Made by a program: the position numbers and the translations under genes
Source: Microcaldota archaeon
GTDB taxonomy: Archaea > Micrarchaeota > Micrarchaeia > Micrarchaeales > CABMGC01
Assembly (NCBI GenBank): GCA_021804105.1
Contig: JAJZKP010000009.1
Span: 1-32,130, forward strand
Direction of reading: 5' to 3'
DNA length: 32,130 bases
The notes under the pieces: model-generated
What the model was told of the DNA's origin: nothing
Databases searched by the model: none
What the model saw: only the letters and a program-made list of their open reading frames with translations
In this document: positions 16,123-25,110 of the stretch, piece by piece
Layout of the letters: each line of letters opens with the position of its first letter
Position numbering within the stretch: the first letter of the stretch is position 1

Positions 16123-17169
16123 TTAGGCTTTAGGTTTTACCTTGGCCATGTCCTCCTTTCTTATCGCAAGCTTTACGGAACCCGTACCAACAGGGATCTG
16201 CTTTCCGACAAGTATGTTCTCGGTGACTCCGCGCATAGGATCTATCTCCCCAAATGCAGCAGCATTTATGAGGTGCTTGATAGTTTCTTCATACGCCGCC
16301 CTTGCGAATACCGAGTGCTTTTCTCCGCTCAGTCCATGCCTTCCCACTCCCTTTATGTTGCCGCTTGCAGTCATCGCGTCGGCTATGAGGAGCAGATGTC
16401 TTATGTCTACAGAGATCTTCTGTTCATCAAGCGTGGCCTTCAGCTCCCTGGCCAGCGCGTTCCTTGCTGCTTCTATGCCGAACTGCCTGTACATTGCGAA
16501 AACGTCATTTGTATAAGTCCTTGATTTGTCAACTCCCTCAACAGTAATTATGCTCTCTATATTGCTTCCTGCAGATATCAGGTAAAGCTCCCCTGTCTTG
16601 TTGTCCTTCTGCACTACTGCCTTTCCAGCTCCGTCTATGCCGCTTATCACCGCGCGCATTATCTTGACCCGCACAGCCCTGATCTCTCGCAGGTTCTTTG
16701 TATGCATGCTTATGGTTATCGCAAAACCCTCAACGGAGCAATCAAGCTTCATCAGCTTTCCCAGCTTGTCCGCCACTTGCTTTGGCGTCAGCTCCTCCGA
16801 CTCAAGCTCCTGCCCGCTTAGCAGAATCTTTATTGTACCTTTGGAGAAATTCTCGACTATCCTCCTTACGAGAGTATTCATCTTGACTTCCGTTATCTTC
16901 CTGGACACCTTCTCTGCGGCTTCTATGTCCTTGGCTGCGCTTCCAGTGAGGTATATGGTTGAGAGTGGCGTGGCAGGCTTCTTCTTTGCGTCTACAAGCT
17001 CCACTATCCTCGGCAGCCCGGAAGTAGCTATTGCCGACTCTATTCCTGCAAAGTGGAATGATCTTAGAATCATCTGTGTGCCTGGTTCTCCTACCGATTG
17101 CGCAGCCATCATGCCTACCGGCTCGCTGAACTTTACCTTGAATTCATCATCTTTCTTCTCTTTTGCCAT
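16123..17169 (-). CDS. rpoA2: DNA-directed RNA polymerase subunit A''
   Basis: C-terminal part of the largest subunit (beta'-like), holding the jaw and part of the bridge-helix/trigger-loop area. It begins with the conserved FSEPVGMMAAQSVGEPGTQM block. It ends with GRHGLSGEKHSVFARAAYEETIKHL and GVTENILVGKQIPVGTGSV, which are A'' signatures. The 348 residues are typical. ATG 17169 is chosen over TTG 17178. The gene follows rpoA' after 10 bases. Confidence 0.97.
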   Translation of the reverse strand: MAKEKKDDEFKVKFSEPVGMMAAQSVGEPGTQMILRSFHFAGIESAIATSGLPRIVELVDAKKKPATPLSTIYLTGSAAKDIEAAEKVSRKITEVKMNTLVRRIVENFSKGTIKILLSGQELESEELTPKQVADKLGKLMKLDCSVEGFAITISMHTKNLREIRAVRVKIMRAVISGIDGAGKAVVQKDNKTGELYLISAGSNIESIITVEGVDKSRTYTNDVFAMYRQFGIEAARNALARELKATLDEQKISVDIRHLLLIADAMTASGNIKGVGRHGLSGEKHSVFARAAYEETIKHLINAAAFGEIDPMRGVTENILVGKQIPVGTGSVKLAIRKEDMAKVKPKA

Positions 17170-17179
17170 GCTTGTCAAC

Positions 17180-19762
17180 TCACTTGCTCTCCTTCTCCCT
17201 CATCTTCATGAACTGCACGCTCAGCGGTTCTACCGCGTCGCCTCCATATATTGTCTGCACGATGTTGTTGCTTGTGTCCCTGACGCTGAAATCCCTCTCT
17301 ACATAAAGGTCCTGGAGGGCATTAGAGAGCCTCCTGTACAGATATCCGCTGCGTGCCGTAAGCAGAGCCTTGTATACCTCGGAACCCCTAGATCCAACCG
17401 CATGCATGAACAGGTCTATCGGAGACAAGCCCGTGTAATAGTTGGTCGAAACGAATCCACGAGCCCCTGGCCTTACGTCACCCGGCACAATGTGCGGGAG
17501 CACTCTCCTGGTGTAATAGCCTCTCTTGATCCTTCCTCCTGAGAGCGTTGCCTGCTGCCCGAGGAACATGCTCATTTGCTCATACTGGAATATGCTTCCC
17601 CTGGACCCTGCCCGAGCCATCTGCATTGCGCTGTTCGCCGGGTCAACGTTCTTTATCAGTACCTCACCCGCCTTCTCTCTCGCTATGTTGAGGTCAACTA
17701 TGATCATCCTTTCGAGCGATTCCCTTCTTGTGTAACCTATCAGCGGCTCGAGTTTCCTGGCCTTGTACTGCTCTATCTTCTCATCAATCATCTTGAACGT
17801 GTTTTCGAGGAGTTCTGCTCTTCCCTTCTCGATCTGCTCGGTTGTGATGTATTCCTTGACCCCTATTGTTGCTCCTATGAACGTGACATAAGCATCGGAT
17901 AGCTTCGATGAGAGGAAGAGGAATCTCTTAAGCACTTCGGTTCCGTAGTCCATGCCTATCTTTATCAAGAGCTTGTTGTTGCCTCTACCGTACGTTTCCT
18001 TGGTGAGCACTCCGTCAACGAGCTTTCCGTTGACTATCTTGAGGGTGCCCCCAGATATCTTTGTCTCGAAGTTAAGGTCCTTTGGGAGAAGCATAGAGAA
18101 TACGTCCTTGCCCTTGTAGAGCCCGCTCTTCTCCGGTTTAGGCAATTCATATATGCCCGCTATTCCGAGTATATACGATGCCTCGTCCTTAGTGAGCCTA
18201 GTGTCGTCTTTTGTCAGGAAGTACATTCCTGTAATGCCGTCTTCGTTGTTGGTTATAAGCGCCTCCCCGTCCCGTGGCGAGAATATCTGGTATTGCACCT
18301 CGAGCAGGTACTTCGCCTCCGCCTGCGCCTCCAGTGTCTGCGGTACATGAAGGTTCATTTCGTCTCCGTCGAAGTCTGCATTGTATGGAGGGGTTACGCA
18401 GAAATTTATCCTGAACGTCTTCCCCGGGAGTACTCTGACTCGATGTGCCATTATGGACATCCTGTGCAGTGAAGGCTGTCTGTTAAATAGTACGATGTCG
18501 CCGTCTATGAGCTGCCTCTCAAGTATGTCTCCCGGCTTCATCTCCTTGAGTAGGTCTTCCCTGTTGGTGTCTATGACGCGCTTCCTCTTGCCGTCTATGC
18601 TTATCAGATTCAGTATCATTGGATATGCTGCCCTTGAGAGAAGCTCCCTGGCCTTGTCAATGTTCCAGAGAGTCACGTAGAATGGCACTGTAAGTTTTGA
18701 CGCTATGTCAAACGGTACGCCCACCTCATCCAGGTCTATGTACGGATCGACGCTTATCACTGTCCTTGCGCTGTAATTGACCCTCTTCCCGGACAGGTTG
18801 TACCTGAATCTCCCTTCCTTGCCCTTGAGCCTCTGTGCAAGTGTCTTGAGTGCCCTTCCGCTCCTGTGCCTTGCAGGAGGTATTCCCGAGGTCTCATTGT
18901 TAAAGTATGCAGTGACGTGGTACTGCAGCAGTTCCCACAGGTCGTCTATTATTATCTGCGGGGCTCCGGCATTTATGTTCTGCGCAAGGCGCTGGTTTAT
19001 CCTCATTATGTCCACAAGCTTGTGTGTAAGATCGTCCTCGCTCCTCTCTCCGCTTTCGAGAGTGATGGAAGGCCTCACATTGACTGGAGGCACCAGCAGC
19101 AGCGTGAGCACGAGCCATTCCGGCCTGCTTACATTAGGATCTATGCCAAGCATTTCAAGGTCATCGCTATTTATCCCAGCAAGCGCGTCCCTTATCTCGT
19201 CTGGCTTGAGCTTCTTGTCACCAACGTAGAAGTATGTAGGCGAAGAGAACTTTATCTTGTCCTGTACTGCTCCGCAGTGCGGGCACTTCCTGGCGCTTCT
19301 GATCTTCTTTAGTATGCTCTTGCCGCTCTTCCTGCCCTCTATCTCCTCATCGTGCTCAGCAATCTCTTCCTCAGTCAGGTTCTGCGCTTCAAGTGCTACT
19401 ATGCCCTTTACCTTGTCCTTGACTCCTTTTATTTCATCGTCGCTCATGAGTATCCTGTGGCACGATCCGCATGTCGACTGGAGAAGCATGTATATGATCT
19501 TTGAGAATTCAGAGTGTATGACCGGCCTAATGAGCTCTATGTGGCCAAAGTGGCCTGGGCAGGTCTTTGCCCTTGCCCCGCAGGTCTTGCACACAAGCCC
19601 AGGGTCTATTACTCCCAGGCGCTGGTCCAGCAGGCCTCCATCTATGGGATAGCCGTCTTCGTTGTATGTGTCAGGCACGCTGAGCTTTACTACACTCAGC
19701 TTCTTGGTCTGCTCAGGGGATATTATCCCGAATTTCACGCTCTGGATTACTTCTGCCTGCAT
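17180..19762 (-). CDS. rpoA1: DNA-directed RNA polymerase subunit A'
   Basis: N-terminal part of the largest subunit, carrying the catalytic Mg-binding loop NADFDGDEMN (residues about 460-470). The clamp zinc site is visible as CKTCGARAKTCPGHFGHIEL, and a second zinc site as CGSCHRIL with CPHCGAVQ. The lid/rudder and bridge regions are present (RFRYNLSGKRVNYSARTVIS; MARAGSRGSIFQYEQM; RGFVSTNYYTGLSPIDLFMHAVGSR). The 860 residues are normal. The start ATG 19762 lies 7 bases after rpoB', with GTGAT upstream. Confidence 0.98.
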   Translation of the reverse strand: MQAEVIQSVKFGIISPEQTKKLSVVKLSVPDTYNEDGYPIDGGLLDQRLGVIDPGLVCKTCGARAKTCPGHFGHIELIRPVIHSEFSKIIYMLLQSTCGSCHRILMSDDEIKGVKDKVKGIVALEAQNLTEEEIAEHDEEIEGRKSGKSILKKIRSARKCPHCGAVQDKIKFSSPTYFYVGDKKLKPDEIRDALAGINSDDLEMLGIDPNVSRPEWLVLTLLLVPPVNVRPSITLESGERSEDDLTHKLVDIMRINQRLAQNINAGAPQIIIDDLWELLQYHVTAYFNNETSGIPPARHRSGRALKTLAQRLKGKEGRFRYNLSGKRVNYSARTVISVDPYIDLDEVGVPFDIASKLTVPFYVTLWNIDKARELLSRAAYPMILNLISIDGKRKRVIDTNREDLLKEMKPGDILERQLIDGDIVLFNRQPSLHRMSIMAHRVRVLPGKTFRINFCVTPPYNADFDGDEMNLHVPQTLEAQAEAKYLLEVQYQIFSPRDGEALITNNEDGITGMYFLTKDDTRLTKDEASYILGIAGIYELPKPEKSGLYKGKDVFSMLLPKDLNFETKISGGTLKIVNGKLVDGVLTKETYGRGNNKLLIKIGMDYGTEVLKRFLFLSSKLSDAYVTFIGATIGVKEYITTEQIEKGRAELLENTFKMIDEKIEQYKARKLEPLIGYTRRESLERMIIVDLNIAREKAGEVLIKNVDPANSAMQMARAGSRGSIFQYEQMSMFLGQQATLSGGRIKRGYYTRRVLPHIVPGDVRPGARGFVSTNYYTGLSPIDLFMHAVGSRGSEVYKALLTARSGYLYRRLSNALQDLYVERDFSVRDTSNNIVQTIYGGDAVEPLSVQFMKMREKESK

Positions 19763-19769
19763 ATTATCA

Positions 19770-21599
19770 TCACAAATTCAGCTTGATGCTCGGCATTATG
19801 TGCAGAGACTTTATTTCATCAAGCAGTATCTTGAAAGCATAACTTATCTCAACTTCTTCGAACGAGCTGCTGCCGTCCAGCGGGCAGACTGCTACTCTCT
19901 TTATCCTGTCGTAGTAGCCTATATCGCCGCACTGCTTGCATATAAGCACCTCTGCCTTGTCGCTCTGGTCAAGAAGCCTTTCCTTGAGTAGCAGGCTCGC
20001 TCCGTATCCTATCAGCGCGTCACGTTCCATTTCCCCGAATCTGAGCGCACCCTGCCTGGCCTTTCCTTCAGTAGGCTGGTGCGTTAATATCTGTACTTTG
20101 CCCCTGCTCCTTACCTGCATCTTGTTGCTCACCATATGGTAGAGCCTGTTGTAATACACTACACCGGTAAATATCTTCGCCTTGAATGGCATTCCAGTTA
20201 TTCCATCGTAGAGCACTTCCTCTCCGTTCCTGTCAAATCCGTGCTTCTCAAGCATCTTGCTGTACTCTTCCATGCGCACGGAGCCCTTCTCCGCAAATGC
20301 CGTGCCGTTTATTATCTTCCCATCTACTGCTCCGGCCTTCCCGGCCAGCTCCTCAAGCAAGTGACCAAATGTAAGTCTTGTGGGTATCGAGTGCGGGTTA
20401 AGCAGCAGGTCAGGCACCACTCCATTTTCAGTGAATGGCATGTCCTCCTGCGGCACTATCATGGCAATGACTCCTTTCTGCCCGTGCCTGCTGGCAAACT
20501 TATCCCCTCTCTCTGGTACCCTCAGGCTCCTTACCCTCACCTTGACTATCTTTGTAGCTCCTGTTGACTCGGTGAACACAACGCTGTCCACGTCCCCGAA
20601 TTCCCCTGTCTTTAGAATTGACGAATCGTCGCGCATCTTCTCTTCCAGTCCTCCAGCCCCTATGTTCTCTTCAAGGAACCTTGGCGGCGCTACCTTCCCA
20701 ATAAGTGCATCTCCCTCGTCAACGTGCATCTCAGGCTCTATTATTCCGTCGTCTCCAAGTTTCGAATATACGTGCTCGCCCATGTAGCCTTCGGCCGTAG
20801 GCGCGGGTATCTTGAACTTGTCCTTCTGGCCTCCTGGGTACCTCCTTTCCTCGTCTACATATGTCTTGTAGAAGATGCTCCTCCCCAGGCCCCTGTCAAC
20901 GGCAGACTTGTTGATTACTACTGCATCTGCCATGTTGTATCCGTAGTAAGTGGAAAGCGCAACGACGAAATTCTGCCCGCTTGGGTGGTGCTTTATGTTG
21001 ACCCCTTCATACGCCGATGTCGTTACTATAGGCGCTTGCGGGTAGAACAGGAGGTATGCACGCGAATCGAATCTGATGTTGAAGTTAGATGCATAAAGTC
21101 CCTCTGCCTGCTTTGTGAAGTTTGCTAGCATCGCGTGCCTTGCGATGTTGTTGTGCTCCGGGAATGGCGTGGTGTTGACCGTGAATCCAAATATTGCCGT
21201 TACGTCTATTTCCATGTGTGTGGTCTGGTCAGTTATGTCTTCGTCGCCAAACGCCACTATGGCATTCTCCTCCTCCTCAGCGTCTAGATATTCCAACACT
21301 CCGTTCCTAAGCAGGTAATTGAAGTCGATCTCATGCTTCCAGAGCTTGTCCAGTAACTCAGGGGTCAGCTTCGACTTCTTATCTTCTATTATTATATAGG
21401 GCTTCCTTATCCTTCCCTTGTCGGTGTTTATGTCTATTGAGTTGAGCTTCTCAATGAGCGCCACATTGACCTCTCCGGAGATAAGCCCCTTTCTCCTGGC
21501 CTCCCTGACTTCCTTAACATAGGTCTTCGGGTCGTCCACATATCCAAGGATTCTCCCGTTCAGATACAAGTAATACTTATTGTTATCTTCTTTTGCCAT
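19770..21599 (-). CDS. rpoB1: DNA-directed RNA polymerase subunit B'
   Basis: C-terminal part of the second-largest subunit. It contains the hybrid-binding and wall regions (KHHPSGQNFVVALSTYYGYNMADAVVIN; SRHGQKGVIAMIV; LLNPHSIPTRLTFGHLLE) and the anchor RFGEMERDALIGYGAS. The split of B into two genes is usual in many euryarchaeal and DPANN genomes. One detail is unusual: the C-terminal zinc ribbon reads CKQCG ... VCPLDG, so the fourth cysteine normally found in CPxCG is Asp. Start ATG 21599 lies 4 bases after the rpoB'' stop, preceded by GGTCTGAT. Confidence 0.97.
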   Translation of the reverse strand: MAKEDNNKYYLYLNGRILGYVDDPKTYVKEVREARRKGLISGEVNVALIEKLNSIDINTDKGRIRKPYIIIEDKKSKLTPELLDKLWKHEIDFNYLLRNGVLEYLDAEEEENAIVAFGDEDITDQTTHMEIDVTAIFGFTVNTTPFPEHNNIARHAMLANFTKQAEGLYASNFNIRFDSRAYLLFYPQAPIVTTSAYEGVNIKHHPSGQNFVVALSTYYGYNMADAVVINKSAVDRGLGRSIFYKTYVDEERRYPGGQKDKFKIPAPTAEGYMGEHVYSKLGDDGIIEPEMHVDEGDALIGKVAPPRFLEENIGAGGLEEKMRDDSSILKTGEFGDVDSVVFTESTGATKIVKVRVRSLRVPERGDKFASRHGQKGVIAMIVPQEDMPFTENGVVPDLLLNPHSIPTRLTFGHLLEELAGKAGAVDGKIINGTAFAEKGSVRMEEYSKMLEKHGFDRNGEEVLYDGITGMPFKAKIFTGVVYYNRLYHMVSNKMQVRSRGKVQILTHQPTEGKARQGALRFGEMERDALIGYGASLLLKERLLDQSDKAEVLICKQCGDIGYYDRIKRVAVCPLDGSSSFEEVEISYAFKILLDEIKSLHIMPSIKLNL

Positions 21600-21603
21600 A
21601 ATA

Positions 21604-23079
21604 TCAGACCTGCTCTACCTTACCTATGCCCTTAAGCTTCTGTTCTATCTGCCCTTCCTCTGCCCCTACAGTGACCTTCGACATTATAGCAAGGTATTTG
21701 GTAAGCCCAACCTCCTGTCCTTCCGGGGTCTCAGACGGGCATATCTTCCCCCACTGGGTTCCGTGTACATCCCTTGCCCTGAAGTGCGGGTGCTTCTTTG
21801 CGAGAGGGGACTTGACCCTCCTCAGATGAGTGTACGAACTTATGAAATTGGTCCTGTCAAGAACCTGAGAGACTCCGGTCTGGCCTGCAACCCATGTCCC
21901 CGTACCCATTGCGTAAGCGATCTTCTCAGTCAGTGTGTCTGGATTGATTATCGCCTGTATGCTGAGCTTTCTGCCTCTTGCGCTTGTCCTCTCAATCTGA
22001 TACTTTACCTCTTTGACGAAGAACCTGAACGCGTACGCAAAGAGCTCCTCCATGAGCTCGCCAGAGAACTTGACTCTCTTGTTGGCATAGTGGTCCTTGT
22101 CGTCCTGACGCGCTAGCCTGTTCCCTATTATAGTAGCCTTCCTTGCCATTTGTATAAGGTACTTGCCCTTCTCCCTCCTATCTTCGCTGCCACCGCCTAT
22201 ATGCGGGAGAAGATAATTGTCTAGTTGCATCTCAGCCCTTTTCTCCTGATACTTGCTTGCTTGACCCGGTGCCGCCATCTTACCAAGCTCAAGCAGTGCA
22301 TCCTTCGGCTGAAGGTCCTTTGCATCGCTTGTCTCTATGCTTAGAAGCAGGTCGTTCTTGAAAGGAAGCAGATCGCTGGCGAAGTTCAGCACCTCGTCTA
22401 TCTGCAGGCCGAGTGCCCTTAGAAGCATTATGAGGTCGATGCTCTTGCTTGTCGTTGGAAAGTCAACAGAGAAAGTACCATTCTGGTTTCTAGTCACTAC
22501 ACAGCGTGCCCTGAATCCCGGAGTCGTTGAGAAGACGCGGCTCTTCACTTCACGCCCATCCCCCTCCCTGGTAGTTATTATCCTATTTGGCGCCACATCT
22601 TCAAGTCCTATAAGTACTCTCTCTACGCCTTTGATTATGAAGTAGCCTCCAGGATCCTCTGGGTCTTCGCCATTCTCTATCAACTGGCTTCTAGCCATTG
22701 TCTTTGTATTGCAGAGGTTGCTCCTGACCATTATGGGTAATTCGCCTACGAACACTTCTCCATATGCGGCTGTCTTCTCTATTCCCCTTATGATGGGCAC
22801 TACCTCTATGAATATTGGTGTGGCATATGTGAGGTTCCTAAGCCGCGCTTCATTCGGCAGTATGCTCCTCCTTGAACCGTCAGACTCGATTATTGAGACG
22901 CGGTCTAGCCGTATGTTCCCCAACTTTAGCGCAAAGCCCTCCACGCTAGGCTCTATAAGATTCTGCCTGCTGACTACCTTCTGCAAGCTTGAGTCAAGAA
23001 ATCTGTTGAAGCTCTCCGTCTGGTGCGAGACCAAGGAAGTTGAGTTGAGATACGAATCTAACAAACCATATTGTTTCAT
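21604..23079 (-). CDS. rpoB2: DNA-directed RNA polymerase subunit B''
   Basis: N-terminal part of the second-largest subunit (protrusion, lobe and fork). Signatures include GYFIIKGVERVLIGLEDVAPN, GTWVAGQTGVSQVLDRTNFIS and HPHFRARDVHGTQWGKICPSETPEGQ, the last marking the fork just before the split point. I chose ATG 23079 (MKQYGLLDSYL) because GGTGTGAT lies 4 bases upstream; GTG 23088 and ATG 23085 are in frame but lie inside that site. It is the second gene of the operon, 14 bases after rpoH. Confidence 0.97.
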   Translation of the reverse strand: MKQYGLLDSYLNSTSLVSHQTESFNRFLDSSLQKVVSRQNLIEPSVEGFALKLGNIRLDRVSIIESDGSRRSILPNEARLRNLTYATPIFIEVVPIIRGIEKTAAYGEVFVGELPIMVRSNLCNTKTMARSQLIENGEDPEDPGGYFIIKGVERVLIGLEDVAPNRIITTREGDGREVKSRVFSTTPGFRARCVVTRNQNGTFSVDFPTTSKSIDLIMLLRALGLQIDEVLNFASDLLPFKNDLLLSIETSDAKDLQPKDALLELGKMAAPGQASKYQEKRAEMQLDNYLLPHIGGGSEDRREKGKYLIQMARKATIIGNRLARQDDKDHYANKRVKFSGELMEELFAYAFRFFVKEVKYQIERTSARGRKLSIQAIINPDTLTEKIAYAMGTGTWVAGQTGVSQVLDRTNFISSYTHLRRVKSPLAKKHPHFRARDVHGTQWGKICPSETPEGQEVGLTKYLAIMSKVTVGAEEGQIEQKLKGIGKVEQV

Positions 23080-23101
23080 GTACATCACACCGTAGAGGAA
23101 A

Positions 23102-23332
23102 TTAACCCTCTACTACGACTCTGTAATAAAGATATGCATTGCCGTTGTCGTTCCTGCTTATCTTTATGACATGCCCGGGCTTTGCACCCAGCTTCCTGCA
23201 CTGCGGGTCACTCTCCATGATCTTTGGGAGATTCTCCAGCGCTATGTGCTTTTCCTGCAAGAGTTCGTTCACTTCCTTAAGCCTGAGTATCTCATGTACC
23301 GGTACAATTTCATGGTCGCTTTTACCTGCCAA
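23102..23332 (-). CDS. rpoH: DNA-directed RNA polymerase subunit H
   Basis: Small subunit homologous to the C-terminal domain of eukaryotic Rpb5. HEIVPVHEILRLKEVNELL at the N-terminus and the final LPKIMESDPQCRKLGAKPGHVIKISR match the family. I prefer the TTG start at 23332 (mature N-terminus AGKSDHEIVP), because AGGTGGAT precedes it and RpoH usually begins just before this block. An in-frame TTG at 23359 would add nine hydrophobic residues untypical of RpoH. First gene of the polymerase operon. Confidence 0.93.
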   Translation of the reverse strand: MAGKSDHEIVPVHEILRLKEVNELLQEKHIALENLPKIMESDPQCRKLGAKPGHVIKISRNDNGNAYLYYRVVVEG

Positions 23333-23376
23333 AGATCCACCTAAAAAGAGCACTAACAACGACGCGCATGCCGTAA

Positions 23377-23388
23377 GGTATATATATC
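23377..23388 (-). promoter_or_regulatory. Promoter of the RNA polymerase operon
   Basis: GATATATATACC (minus strand) is a strong TATA box. It would start transcription near 23356, giving a leader of about 20 bases before the TTG start of rpoH. The divergent YciI-like gene has its own box at 23494-23507. Confidence 0.6.
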
Positions 23389-23493
23389 AAAACCTTTATA
23401 ACCCCTCCGCTCATTCGTGTGACTGCCACTATCCTGCACATGTGGGGGCTTTGTAGCATGCCACTTCTATTTATAGAGCAAAGCCACATATAT

Positions 23494-23507
23494 GAATATA
23501 ATAAAGG
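23494..23507 (+). promoter_or_regulatory. TATA box of the YciI-like gene
   Basis: GAATATAATAAAGG lies 26-39 bases before ATG 23533, suggesting a nearly leaderless transcript and supporting that start over an upstream in-frame ATG at 23419. Confidence 0.5.
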
Positions 23508-23532
23508 AAATTCCTATCAAAAGTGTGCTAAG

Positions 23533-23847
23533 ATGCAATTCCTGCTTATAGCCAAAGACTTCAAGGAAGGTGGCCTTGAAAGACGCATGAAATGCCGCGC
23601 AGATCACGTGCGATTATGCGATAAGCTGGTAGCCGAGGGCAAATACATATACGGGGTTGCAACCCTCGATGATAAGGGAAAGATGACAGGCTCTGTCATG
23701 ATATTCGATTTTCCTAGCAGGAAAGAGCTTGACGACTACCTGAAGATAGAGCCATATGTCCTAGGGAACGTATGGGACTCCATAGACATAATACCTTGCC
23801 AGCCCGGGCCTTCTTTTACCGAAGGGCACAAGAAGACATTAAAGTGA
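23533..23847 (+). CDS. YciI-like protein
   Basis: Small ferredoxin-like-fold protein of the YciI/YCII family. MQFLLIAKDFKEGGLERRM is the first strand; RADHVRLCDKLVAEGKYIYGVATLDDKG carries the conserved His24 and the helix-turn typical of the fold. SVMIFDFPSRKELDDYLKIEPYVLGNVWDSIDIIPC gives the last helix and strand. The length (104 residues) is typical. Bacterial relatives include dehydrochlorinase-like enzymes and domains fused to sigma factors, so the cellular role here is unknown. It precedes trpS by 49 bases on the same strand. Confidence 0.8.
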   Translation: MQFLLIAKDFKEGGLERRMKCRADHVRLCDKLVAEGKYIYGVATLDDKGKMTGSVMIFDFPSRKELDDYLKIEPYVLGNVWDSIDIIPCQPGPSFTEGHKKTLK

Positions 23848-23896
23848 TCAGTGACGAAACAGTTAAATGCATCATTTATGAAGTATCCATGGTACA

Positions 23897-25021
23897 ATGC
23901 CCGCAGACTTCAATGTAACGGCTTACGACGTGGAAGGTCAAGTAGACTACAACAAGCTTATTGAGAGATTCGGCATCAAGCCGATAACCAGGGAGCTCGA
24001 GAGGCGCATGGAGAGGGATGCTGGAGAGCTGCATTTCATGATGCGCCGTGGAGTGGTCTTTGCGCATCGCGACCTCGATTGGCTCCTTGACGAGTACGAG
24101 AAAGGAAACAAGTTTTACCTGTACACCGGACTTGCACCATCAGGGAACATGACAATAGCGCATCTGGTCCCATTCATATTCACCAAATGGCTGCAGGAGA
24201 GCTTCGGCGTAGAGGTATATATTCAGATTCCGGACGAAGAGAAGTTCCTTACCAGGCACGACCCTAACCTTACGCTTGATAAGGTCCATGACCTGGCCAC
24301 TGAAGCCGCGCTAAACATACTTGCGCTTGGATTCGACCCTGGCAAGACCAAGATCTTCATGGACACTGACTATGCGGGATTCATGTACAAGCAGGCAGTC
24401 AGGATATCAAAATACATAACATTCTCCATAGCCAAGGATGCATACGGTTTTGGCAACGACACGAATGTGGGCACACTTTTCTATCCAAGCATGCAGGCAG
24501 TTCCTGCCTTCATGAAATCCGTACAGGAGGGAAGGAATATACCATGCCTGATACCGCTGGGAGTTGACCAGGATGTGCACTTCAGGGTAGCAAGGAATGC
24601 CATAGATAAACTAGGATATTACAAGCCTGCAATATTGCACGCGAAGTTCCTCCCCGGGCTGAAAGGGGAGCCAAAGATGTCAGCAAGCGATCCTGACACG
24701 GCAATTTATCTTTCTGATACCCCTGAAGTTGTCAGGAAGAAGGTGAACAAGGCCATCACGGGCCAGCAAGCAACAGCGGAATTGCAGAAAAAGCTCGGCG
24801 GGGATCCTGAGAAGTGCTCAGTTTGCCAATATTACAAATTCCTGTTTGAGCCTGATGACGCGAAGCTTGAGAAGATATTCGAGGGCGAGAGGAAGGGTAC
24901 CATGCTTGCGGGTGAGCACAAGGCCGCACTTGCAAAAGCCATCAACGAATTCCTTGCAGAGCACAGGAACAGGAAAGAAGAGCTCCGGGGCACGCTAGGC
25001 AGCGTCATGTTGAAAGGCTGA
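23897..25021 (+). CDS. trpS: Tryptophanyl-tRNA synthetase
   Basis: Class I synthetase that charges tRNA-Trp, of the archaeal/eukaryal type. FYLYTGLAPSGNMTIAHLVP (residues about 75-94) occupies the first nucleotide-binding motif; KWLQESFGVEVYIQIPDEEKF and VGTLFYPSMQAVPAF shape the Trp pocket; IPLGVDQDVHFRVARN is strongly conserved; GEPKMSAS is the KMSKS motif. The HIGH equivalent is degenerate here (TIAH, where archaeal relatives have HIGH/HLGH). The 374 residues are in range. ATG 23897 lies about 30 bases after GTTAAATGC, a weak TATA box. Confidence 0.95.
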   Translation: MPADFNVTAYDVEGQVDYNKLIERFGIKPITRELERRMERDAGELHFMMRRGVVFAHRDLDWLLDEYEKGNKFYLYTGLAPSGNMTIAHLVPFIFTKWLQESFGVEVYIQIPDEEKFLTRHDPNLTLDKVHDLATEAALNILALGFDPGKTKIFMDTDYAGFMYKQAVRISKYITFSIAKDAYGFGNDTNVGTLFYPSMQAVPAFMKSVQEGRNIPCLIPLGVDQDVHFRVARNAIDKLGYYKPAILHAKFLPGLKGEPKMSASDPDTAIYLSDTPEVVRKKVNKAITGQQATAELQKKLGGDPEKCSVCQYYKFLFEPDDAKLEKIFEGERKGTMLAGEHKAALAKAINEFLAEHRNRKEELRGTLGSVMLKG

Positions 25022-25041
25022 AAGGTAGCCATCCCTGCAGC

Positions 25042-25068
25042 AAAACCTTTGAGAGTAGAAAGGGTTTT
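25042..25068 (+). terminator. Hairpin between trpS and smc
   Basis: AAAACCTTT (25042-25050) pairs with AAAGGGTTTT (25059-25068) with one bulge and an 8-base loop. It starts 20 bases after the trpS stop and ends in TTTT, so it may end or attenuate trpS transcription. The TTTTAAGCC at its end could also act as TATA box for smc. Confidence 0.4.
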
Positions 25069-25110
25069 AAGCCTTCTTTGCATTCGTCTTATAGCCGACC
25101 AGTGATATGA

